From assembly GCA_963837735.1 (NCBI GenBank), contig CAWIOM010000010.1, positions 315,518 through 379,517 on the forward strand: a stretch of 64,000 nt of DNA, written 5' to 3'. The notes under the pieces were generated by a model. The model was not told the DNA's origin. It did no database searches and was given only the letters and a program-made list of their open reading frames with translations. This document shows, piece by piece, positions 58,034 to 64,000 of this stretch. This DNA is from VRUE01 sp963837735 (GTDB taxonomy: Bacteria > Actinomycetota > Thermoleophilia > Solirubrobacterales > 70-9). Every line of letters begins with the position of its first letter. Within the stretch, counting starts at the first letter, position 1. The position numbers were made by a program, and so were the translations under genes.

Positions 58034-58600
58034 TCAGCCGATGGCGTCCTCAAGCCGATCGTCGCCGAAGAGGACCCTGCCGGCGACCTCGATACAGGGG
58101 ACGCCGACCACGCCGCGCGCCCAGGCCGCATCGGTGGCTGCCCTGAGAGCGTCCTTGACGGCGGGGTCGCCGATCGCCTCGGCAAGGCCCTCGCCCGGCA
58201 GGCCGGCCGCCTCGGCGACTTCCGCCAGAACCTCGATCCGGCTCAGGTCCTCGCCGGCGGCGAAGGCCCGCCGGAAGCCCTCGGCGGCGAAGGCGCGGCC
58301 GGCGCCCTCGCGCGCCGCCCAGGTCGCCGCCCGCATCGCTGCCAGGGTGTTGTTCGGCCAGCCCGGGGGCCAGCGCAAGGGGGGAAGGCCGTAGCGCCGC
58401 GCCCGCTCCTCGACCTCCTCCGTGCGGGCCCCGCGTTCGGGCGTGTGGGCCCAGCTCCCGTGGCCGCGGAGGGCGAAGATGCCGCCGACCAGGATCGGCT
58501 CGAGGCGAGGCTCGGCGCCGAGCACGGCGGCCGCCCTCTCGCTCGCAAGGTAGGCGTAGGGCGAGCCGAGGTCGTAGTAGAGGGTCGGTTCCTGGGCCAT
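58034..58600 (-). CDS. DsbA-like/HCCA-isomerase-family oxidoreductase (no CxxC)
   Basis: A 188-residue thioredoxin-fold protein with the helical insertion of the DsbA/2-hydroxychromene-2-carboxylate isomerase family. TLYYDLGSPYAYLASERAA is the family start; the SPYAY replaces the CxxC. PGWPNNTLAAMRAATWAARE and VVGVPCIEVAGRVLFGDDRL (cis-Pro loop) follow. Such proteins act as glutathione-type isomerases or disulfide-unrelated enzymes. Divergent from the TetR gene, whose operator lies next to the start, so it is probably the TetR target. Confidence 0.85.
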   Translation of the reverse strand: MAQEPTLYYDLGSPYAYLASERAAAVLGAEPRLEPILVGGIFALRGHGSWAHTPERGARTEEVEERARRYGLPPLRWPPGWPNNTLAAMRAATWAAREGAGRAFAAEGFRRAFAAGEDLSRIEVLAEVAEAAGLPGEGLAEAIGDPAVKDALRAATDAAWARGVVGVPCIEVAGRVLFGDDRLEDAIG

Positions 58601-58632
58601 CAGTTAACTGAACGTATAGCAAGTTATATGAT
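58601..58632. promoter_or_regulatory. Divergent operator/promoter region (TetR)
   Basis: The 38-base gap between the DsbA-like gene and the TetR gene has CAGTTAACTG, a perfect 10-bp palindrome at 58601-58610, followed by TATAGCAAGTTATA, an imperfect AT-rich palindrome. Both are far below the local GC content. They are likely the TetR operator and promoters. Confidence 0.55.
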
Positions 58633-58638
58633 CCGACG

Positions 58639-59319
58639 ATGACCGCCGCCAGGACCCGAGACGCGGGCCGCAGCCGCGAGGCCCTGCTGGCCGCCGGCGA
58701 GCGGCTCTTCGCCGAGCGCGGCTTCGACGGAACGAGCCTCGCCGAGGTGGCCGCCGCCGCGGGCCTCTCGCGCGGCGCACCGAACTACTTCTTCGGCTCC
58801 AAGGACGAGCTCTACGTCGCCGTCCTCGAGCGCGTCTTCGCCGATCGCGAGGAGGCGACCCGCCGTGCCTTCGAGCCGGTCCTCCGGTGGGCCGGCGAGG
58901 AGGGGGGAGGGGTGATGCTGGAAGCCGCCCTGGAGGAGGCCGTCGACGGCTACCTCGGGTTCCTCCTCGCGCGCCCCTCCTTCCTCAAGCTGCTGCAGCG
59001 GGAGGAGCTGGCGGGCGCCGCCGGCCTGCGCGCGACCCCCAGGGACTCGCGGGCGATCGAGGAGGCGTTCACCGCCCTGCGGGGGGTCTCCGACGCACGG
59101 GGGCTGGCCCCGTTCGACGTCTCCGACGCCGTCCTCGTCTTCGTCTCGCTCACCTTCTCGCCGCTCACCCAACGGGCGACCTTCATGGCCTCGCTCGGCC
59201 GCGACCTCGAGGACCCCCGGGCCCGCAGCCGGCACGCTCAGTTGGTCGTCGACCAGCTCCTGCGCCTGCTGGGATCGCCCCGGCGGGCGAGCGGCTGGGC
59301 TACCCGCCGCCGCGGGTGA
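58639..59319 (+). CDS. TetR/AcrR-family transcriptional regulator
   Basis: A 226-residue repressor. The N-terminal HTH is REALLAAGERLFAERGFDGT with LAEVAAAAGLSRGAPNYFFG and SKDELYVAVLERV, typical TetR. The C-terminal ligand domain is helical (MLEAALEEAVDGYLGFLLAR). The extreme end (about 15 residues) is basic. It is divergent from the DsbA-like gene and probably autoregulates through the palindromes in the gap. The ligand is unknown. Confidence 0.88.
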   Translation: MTAARTRDAGRSREALLAAGERLFAERGFDGTSLAEVAAAAGLSRGAPNYFFGSKDELYVAVLERVFADREEATRRAFEPVLRWAGEEGGGVMLEAALEEAVDGYLGFLLARPSFLKLLQREELAGAAGLRATPRDSRAIEEAFTALRGVSDARGLAPFDVSDAVLVFVSLTFSPLTQRATFMASLGRDLEDPRARSRHAQLVVDQLLRLLGSPRRASGWATRRRG

Positions 59320-59351
59320 TCGAAGTCAATCGGTGCTGGTAGGTTGGCCCG

Positions 59352-60101
59352 ATGGGGGCGCTGGAGTTGGACGAGCTGACCTGGGCGGAGGTCGAGGAGG
59401 AGCTGCGGGGCGGCCGGGACACGGTGGTCCTCGCCTTCGGAGCGACCGAGCAGCACTCGCTGCACATGCCGCTCGCCACCGACGCCCTGATCGGCGACCA
59501 TCTCGCCCGCCTCGTCGCCGATCGCCTCGATGCCTTCGTCGCGCCGACCGTCCGGATCGGCTGCTCCCGGCACCATCTCGAGTTCGCCGGGACGATCTCG
59601 CTCGAGGACGAGACCTTCCACGCGGTCGTCGCCGACCACGTTCGATCCTTCGCCAAGAACGGCTTCGCGCGGGCGGTCCTGCTGCCGACGCACGGCGGCA
59701 ACTTCGGGCCCCTGGGCGTCGCCCTCGAGAAGCTCGGCCCGGTGGACGGCATCGAGGTCGAGGCGCTCACCGACGTCACCGCCCTGCTCGAGCTCGCCCG
59801 GATCGGCGAGCAGGAGCACGGGATCCCGCTCGCCGAGGGCGGGCTGCACGCCGGCGAGTGGGAGACCTCGATGATGCTCGCGATCCGGCCCGACCTGGTC
59901 CACATGGACCGCGCCGAGCCCGGCTTCACCGGCAACATGGAGGAGGCGATCCAGGGCGTCTTCACCGGGGTCAAGGCGATCGCCGAGAACGGCGCGATCG
60001 GCGACCCCGTCCGTGCCTCCGCCGAGCACGGGCAGCGCTACTGGGACGCCGTCCTCGAGCTCGCCCTCGCCGAGCTGAGCGAGGCCCCCAGGCGGCGGTG
60101 A
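59352..60101 (+). CDS. Creatininase-family amidohydrolase
   Basis: A 249-residue metal-dependent amidase of the creatinine amidohydrolase/MftE/FAPy deformylase family. Metal ligands are expected in AFGATEQHSLHMPLATDA (Glu, His, Asp), and in LLPTHGGNFGPL and GGLHAGEWETSMML (the conserved Glu). It starts 32 bases after the TetR gene on the same strand. No mycofactocin genes are nearby, so an MftE role is unlikely; the substrate is not clear. Confidence 0.86.
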   Translation: MGALELDELTWAEVEEELRGGRDTVVLAFGATEQHSLHMPLATDALIGDHLARLVADRLDAFVAPTVRIGCSRHHLEFAGTISLEDETFHAVVADHVRSFAKNGFARAVLLPTHGGNFGPLGVALEKLGPVDGIEVEALTDVTALLELARIGEQEHGIPLAEGGLHAGEWETSMMLAIRPDLVHMDRAEPGFTGNMEEAIQGVFTGVKAIAENGAIGDPVRASAEHGQRYWDAVLELALAELSEAPRRR

Positions 60102-60122
60102 GGCCCCCGAATTGCCCTGCGC

Positions 60123-61814
60123 CTAGATCGGGTCGGGCGAATGGAGCAGTTCGGCGGCGAAGAGCTCGTGGATGAGCTTGATCGCGATCGAGCCCTCGCC
60201 GGCCGCTGAGGCAACGCGGTTCAACGACCCGTGACGTACGTCTCCGGCGGCGAAGACGCCCGGCATGCTCGTCTCGAGGGAGAGCGGCCTGCGCTCGAGC
60301 CGCCAGCTCCCGTCGTCGTCGACGTCGGCTCCGGTGAGGACGAAACCTCCGTCCCCCCGGGCGAGCTCCTCCGGCAGCCATTCCGTGTTCGGGTCGGCGC
60401 CGATCATCAGGAAGAGCTCATCGGCTTCGACCTCCTCCGTGGTCCCGTCGACGCGTGAACGGAGGACCAGACGCTCGAGCCAGCCGTCCGAGCCGGCGCC
60501 GCCGCCGACGACCTCGGTCTCGAGGCGCACATCGATGTTGGGCGTGCCCTCGACCTGCCGCACGAGGTAGTGAGACATCCCCTTCTCGAGCGAGTCGCCC
60601 CGCACCGCCAGTGTGACCTGGCGGGCGAATTCGGCAAGGTTAAGCGCCGCCTGGCCGGCCGAGTTCGCGCCGCCGACGACAAACGCCTGCTCGTCGACCG
60701 TCGCCGGCGCCTCCGAGGCGGGGCCGCCGTAGAAGACCCCGGCTCCGACCAGGTCCTCGACCTCGGGGACGCCCAGCCGCCGGTAGGTGGCGCCGGTGGC
60801 CAGGATGACCGCCCGGGCGTGCACCTCGCCGCCGTCGGAGAGCGCGAGGTGGAGGCGGTCGCCCTCCCGCCGCAGCGCGGTCGCGTCGTGCATGAAGGCG
60901 AACTTGGCGCCGAAGACCCAAGCCTGCTCGTAGGCGCTCTCGGCCAGCCGGCGACCGCTGACTCCGCGCGGAAAGCCGAGGTAGTTGCGGATCAGCGAGC
61001 TCGAGGTCGCCTGGCCGCCGATGCCGCCGTTGTCGACGACAAGCGTCCGGAAGCCCTCCGAGGCGCCGTAGACCGCCGCCGAGAGGCCGGCCGGGCCGCC
61101 GCCGACGATGATCACGTCGTACTCGCGCCGATCGGGGTCTATGGTCGCGCCGGAGGCACTCGCCAGCTCCAGGTTGGTCGGGTTCGCGAGGACCGTGCCG
61201 TTCGGGAAGACGACCAGCGGCAGCGGCTCTCCGTCCCCCGTTTCCGCCACCAGCGCGCGGCCCTCGGCCGAATCGGCGAGCAGGAACGCGTGCGGCACCG
61301 CGCAGCGGCCGAGGACCTCTTTCAGCTCGTGGGCCCTGCCGGTCCACGACTCGCTGACGATGTGGACGGTGTGGGGCGAGACGCGTCGCGCGTGGGCCCA
61401 CTCGAGCAAAAAGGTCGAGATCGACTGGTGGAATAGCTCGTCGGGCGATTGCGAAGGCCTGATCACGTAGTACTCGATCTGCCGCCGCGCCATCGCCTGG
61501 AAGATCTCCCCCGCGGTCTGCCCGTCGCCCCAGCTGCCCCACTCGATCAACAGGCCGCGCTGGGCGTGAGCGTGGAGGTCGCGCACCCTGCCGAGCAGCT
61601 CGCTTCCCGCCGTCTCCCCGAGACGATGCGCGGCGAGGACAAGCGCGACGTCCTCTCCCGCGTCCGCAAGTGCCCCGAGCTCAGCCCTCGCGTCCTCCGC
61701 CGAGGACGCGCAGACGACGCGGTAGCTGCGCCCGTAGCGATCGACCAGCTCGCGTTCGACCTCCTTCAGCAGGCGCTGGTCTTCGTCGACTGCGAAAAGG
61801 ACGGGAACCGACAC
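60123..61814 (-). CDS. Degenerate receiver - glutaredoxin-like - thioredoxin-reductase-like fusion
   Basis: A 563-residue soluble flavoprotein in three parts. Residues about 1-125 resemble a response-regulator receiver (VPVLFAVDEDQRLLKEVERE) but the phosphoacceptor region reads ALVLAAHRL, so the Asp is missing. Residues about 140-225 look like a glutaredoxin fold (HTVHIVSESWTGRAHELKEV, PLVVFPNGTVLANPTNLELA) without CxxC. Residues about 230-563 are a thioredoxin-reductase FAD/NADPH unit (VIIVGGGPAGLSAAVYGASE, FVVGGANSAGQAAL, GVFAAGDVRHGSLNRVASAA). The position of the usual CATC reads GVFYGGPASEA, so the redox disulfide is absent. Similar receiver-TrxR fusions occur in actinobacteria; their role is unclear. 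Confidence 0.88.
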   Translation of the reverse strand: MSVPVLFAVDEDQRLLKEVERELVDRYGRSYRVVCASSAEDARAELGALADAGEDVALVLAAHRLGETAGSELLGRVRDLHAHAQRGLLIEWGSWGDGQTAGEIFQAMARRQIEYYVIRPSQSPDELFHQSISTFLLEWAHARRVSPHTVHIVSESWTGRAHELKEVLGRCAVPHAFLLADSAEGRALVAETGDGEPLPLVVFPNGTVLANPTNLELASASGATIDPDRREYDVIIVGGGPAGLSAAVYGASEGFRTLVVDNGGIGGQATSSSLIRNYLGFPRGVSGRRLAESAYEQAWVFGAKFAFMHDATALRREGDRLHLALSDGGEVHARAVILATGATYRRLGVPEVEDLVGAGVFYGGPASEAPATVDEQAFVVGGANSAGQAALNLAEFARQVTLAVRGDSLEKGMSHYLVRQVEGTPNIDVRLETEVVGGGAGSDGWLERLVLRSRVDGTTEEVEADELFLMIGADPNTEWLPEELARGDGGFVLTGADVDDDGSWRLERRPLSLETSMPGVFAAGDVRHGSLNRVASAAGEGSIAIKLIHELFAAELLHSPDPI

Positions 61815-61869
61815 GCAGCGAAAATATCGCGCCGCCCGCGTTCCGGCAGGGCCACCGCATCCGGACGTC

Positions 61870-62640
61870 CTACATCCGCAGCGCGACTCCGGCGATCGCC
61901 AGCATCGGCACCGCGACGGAGAGAGCCCTCAGGGCGCCGTCGAGTGGCGTGGAAAGGCCCTCCGCGTCGAGGCTGCGGATCGTCCCGTCGGCAAGCCGCT
62001 GCTCTCCGCTCACGGCGACGGTCCGGCGCCGAAGCTCGCGGACAGGAGTCGACAGCCGGCGTTGGGCGACGCTGAGCCAGAAGCATGCGAGCACGGCCGC
62101 GGCCGCGGCAATCGCTTCCCTAGGCGAGTGCAGCGCCAGGGAGTTCGACCACCAACCGGTGAGGGCAGGGAAGGCGCCCCAGGCGAGGGCGAACCAGAGG
62201 TCGGTGTGGAAGCGGCCGCCGAACAGCTCCAGGTTGTAGGCGAGGACCAGAAACGCGCCGGCCAGGACCAACGGCGCCAACGTCGCCGAGACGACGAACA
62301 GCCCCACGATGCCGATTGCCAGCGCCCCGCCGAGGCCGAACGCGGCCAGGGCCAGCAGGGCGCGAGGGGATAGGAGCGTGCCGAGCGGGCGGCCGTGCAG
62401 CTCGTCGAGGGAGTGGGCGCCAAGCCCGACCGCGAGGAAGAACGCGGCGACCGCGGCGGCGACGCGGCCGGCATGGATCTGCGTCGCTGCGGCGGCTCCG
62501 ATTACCACATAGCTGACGTGCCAGAGCGTGTACGGAGGGTGAAGGAGGGTTACGAGGTCGCGCCAGCCCCCGGGGCGGAGTGCGTAGAAGGCGGGGCGCC
62601 GGTCGGCCTCAGCGGCCAACGGTGCCCCAGATGACGACAC
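61870..62640 (-). CDS. Polytopic membrane protein, possibly UbiA-like
   Basis: A 256-residue protein with seven or eight hydrophobic segments (for example VSYVVIGAAAATQIHAGRVA, AAFFLAVGLGAHSLDELHGR, GALAIGIVGLFVVSATLAPL). The loop SLDELHGRPLGT recalls the acidic-rich loops of UbiA prenyltransferases but lacks the exact NDxxD motif. The reading frame overlaps the methyltransferase gene by 32 bases, so both are co-translated. A role together with the methyltransferase, such as quinone or lipid prenyl chemistry, is inferred from pairing, not from motifs. Confidence 0.65.
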   Translation of the reverse strand: MSSSGAPLAAEADRRPAFYALRPGGWRDLVTLLHPPYTLWHVSYVVIGAAAATQIHAGRVAAAVAAFFLAVGLGAHSLDELHGRPLGTLLSPRALLALAAFGLGGALAIGIVGLFVVSATLAPLVLAGAFLVLAYNLELFGGRFHTDLWFALAWGAFPALTGWWSNSLALHSPREAIAAAAAVLACFWLSVAQRRLSTPVRELRRRTVAVSGEQRLADGTIRSLDAEGLSTPLDGALRALSVAVPMLAIAGVALRM

Positions 62641-63334
62641 CGCCGCCGAGACTCATACGCCGGGCGGTGACCTCTTCGATCCCCGCTTCCCCCCACATCT
62701 CGAGTTGGCGCCCGAGCGGATAGCTTCGGTAGAAGCCCTCGATGCTCGGCCCGAGGAAGCGACCCACCTCATACCACTGCCGGGAAGCGAGCCGGCCCAG
62801 GGTTGGCAGCCCAAGTCGGGTGTAGAGCCGCCAGGGCCAGAGCCAGATGCCGCTCGGGACGCAGAACTCGAGACAGGCAATCCGGCCGCCGGGTTTCGCC
62901 ACCCGCGCGAGCTCCGTCAACGTCGCCGCGGGATCGTCGACGTAGCGAAGCAGGTAGGTGAAGGTCAGGTGGTCGAACTCGCCGTCGGCGAACGGCAGCT
63001 CCTCCGCCTCGCCCTCGACCAGCTCGATCCTGCCGGCCTGCGCCGGGTCGGAGGCGAGCTTCTCCCGAGCCCGGCTCAGCATCGCCGCACTCTGATCCAG
63101 CCCCACGACCCGGCAGCCGTAACGCTCGACGAGCGACTGGGCGACGAGGCCGGTCCCGGTCGCGACGTCCAACACACGATCCTCGGGGTCCGCCTTCAGC
63201 GCCGCCACCATCGCTCGCCGCCAGCGCGGATCCTGAAAGAAGCTCAGCGCGGCCCCCAGCTCGTCATATCTCGCCGGCAGCTCTTCGAAGAGCTCGAGCG
63301 CATGCTGCTTGCGGGGAGATGGGATCGATGCCAT
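62609..63334 (-). CDS. UbiE/MenG-like class I SAM-dependent methyltransferase
   Basis: A 241-residue methyltransferase. RVLDVATGTGLVAQSLVERY is the SAM-binding motif I, VVGLDQSAAMLSRAREKL is motif post-I, and ELPFADGEFDHLTFTYLLRY is typical of UbiE. Also present are LARVAKPGGRIACLEFC and GVVIWGTVGR. UbiE/MenG enzymes C-methylate quinone rings in menaquinone synthesis; other small-molecule methyltransferases share this pattern. It is upstream of and overlaps the membrane protein gene. Confidence 0.85.
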   Translation of the reverse strand: MASIPSPRKQHALELFEELPARYDELGAALSFFQDPRWRRAMVAALKADPEDRVLDVATGTGLVAQSLVERYGCRVVGLDQSAAMLSRAREKLASDPAQAGRIELVEGEAEELPFADGEFDHLTFTYLLRYVDDPAATLTELARVAKPGGRIACLEFCVPSGIWLWPWRLYTRLGLPTLGRLASRQWYEVGRFLGPSIEGFYRSYPLGRQLEMWGEAGIEEVTARRMSLGGGVVIWGTVGR

Positions 63335-63386
63335 GACGTTCCCCTGACGGAGACGTGCGCGCGACCGGCCGAGGTCGTGCCCGGCC

Positions 63387-63927
63387 TTACCGGCCCAGGT
63401 ACTCGCCCCCGTCTGTGGAGGCCATGCAGGTCCCGCCTTCGTACGGGAATTCGAACACGCTGACGAAGAGTTCCCGCGGGTTGATGTAGGAGAAGGTCAT
63501 CTTGATCTTGCCGCGTGTGGGATTCCGCCGAACTTCAGCTTCGCGGGGACGGTGGAGATGCCGTCCGACGTCTCGGGAGTATTCCTGCCGACTGCCCAGG
63601 TCTGGACATGTTCGCGCTCCATGACCTTGAGCTTGTACCTGCCGATCGCTTCGATCGGTGTGCCGGTTGGTGGACAGCCTAAAGTCGAAGAGACCGTCAT
63701 GTGGATGCGGGTCGCGTATTGATCCTTCTTGTGCTTGCCCTTTCCCGGGACCAGCCTGAAGCCACCAACCGGTTCGAGCTTGTACCGGCCGTTCGGAGGT
63801 CGTTTGGTTCGCTGGAGACGACCCCGAGGGCAAGGCCGGATGCGGTGAGGACCAGCAGAGCAGCGAGAACCGGGAGTGTCCAGCGACGACCCACGGGGCG
63901 ACTATATCGCCGTCCCGCTCGACGCAT
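63387..63927 (-). CDS. Secreted hypothetical protein, frameshifted
   Basis: ATG 63927 encodes a signal peptide (RRWTLPVLAALLVLTASGLA). A shift near 63820 gives NGRYKLEPVGGFRLVPGKGK, then IHMTVSSTLGCPPTGTP and VPAKLKFGGIP. A second shift near 63525 leads to KIKMTFSYINPRELFVSVFE and FPYEGGTCMASTDGGEYLGR with the stop at 63387. About 175 residues, no known domain. The last 73 bases of the window upstream of the start show no clear gene. Confidence 0.6.
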
Positions 63928-64000
63928 TCCTTGTCAAGCTGTCGCTATTACCTTCGGCCACGGGGCGGCGGGCGGACAGACGAGCCGATGGCCGCACCCG

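Noticed and set aside
59352..60101. Mycofactocin MftE assignment for the creatininase-family gene
   Set aside because: No mftA-D or mftF genes and no Gly-Val-Tyr-ending precursor peptide were seen nearby.

Overview
The window is very GC-rich, with strong G/C bias at third codon positions. Genes are tightly packed, with many ATGA, TTGA and GTGA overlaps and frequent GTG and TTG starts. Its contents are an F420 biosynthesis set with an F420:NADPH oxidoreductase, a Streptomyces-type ethylmalonyl-CoA pathway, an LPxTG-like surface protein, DUF559 and BTAD-family genes, and secreted proteins with lysine-rich tails. Together these point to an actinobacterium, most likely of class Thermoleophilia (Solirubrobacterales-like). 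That placement is inferred from gene content, not from a marker gene. Many otherwise well-conserved genes carry one to several single-base frameshifts, clustered at 0.1-7 kb, 30.4-35.8 kb, 54-55.1 kb and 63.4-63.9 kb. This looks like draft or metagenome sequence error rather than decay, so such genes are listed as single frameshifted CDSs.

Layout. 0-18 kb is a surface-polysaccharide locus: GT2 and GT4 glycosyltransferases, a flippase, a polysaccharide deacetylase, a D-glucuronyl C5-epimerase-like protein, a JmjC-like cupin, a FemAB/GNAT-like protein, a Wzz/BY-kinase between two O-antigen ligase/polymerase-like proteins, and at 16.4 kb a polyprenyl-phosphate sugar-1-P transferase. Two coiled-coil proteins, a zinc-ribbon membrane protein, a BTAD-type regulator, a DUF1059-like protein and an LPFTG protein lie among them. 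17.9-25.4 kb carries ethylmalonyl-CoA pathway genes: methylsuccinyl-CoA dehydrogenase-like and mesaconyl-CoA hydratase-like genes on +, ethylmalonyl-CoA mutase and crotonyl-CoA carboxylase/reductase on -, with ClpS and small genes between. 25.4-32.6 kb holds housekeeping and transport genes (rmuC, ygfZ, an MntR/Nramp pair, an orphan NMT1-like binding protein, an aquaporin).

32.7-38.1 kb is the F420 locus: a probably fused FbiC (CofG-CofH) on + converges on a minus-strand operon npdG-cofD-cofC-cofE. 38.2-47.1 kb continues acyl-CoA metabolism: SDR, FlK-like thioesterase, HMG-CoA lyase, carboxyltransferase, ABC exporter, acetoacetyl-CoA synthetase and an MBL hydrolase. 47.1-55.5 kb contains four tRNA genes (Leu-CAA, Leu-UAG, Trp-CCA, Gly-UCC), a processive GT2, an ArsR/DUF2892/MMPL module and two secreted proteins. 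55.5-64 kb holds a TSUP exporter, a secreted propeller protein, a 58-residue membrane protein, a DsbA-like/TetR divergent pair, a creatininase-family gene, a degenerate receiver/glutaredoxin/thioredoxin-reductase-like fusion, a UbiE-type methyltransferase with a polytopic membrane partner, and a broken secreted gene.

Functionally, Ccr, Ecm and the Mcd- and Mch-like enzymes, with the carboxyltransferase, HMG-CoA lyase and acetoacetyl-CoA synthetase, suggest assimilation of C2/acetoacetate-level and branched acyl-CoA compounds. No malyl-CoA lyase or ethylmalonyl-CoA epimerase is seen here. No CRISPR array, insertion sequence, phage or rRNA gene was found, and no gene-free stretch exceeds about 150 bases.
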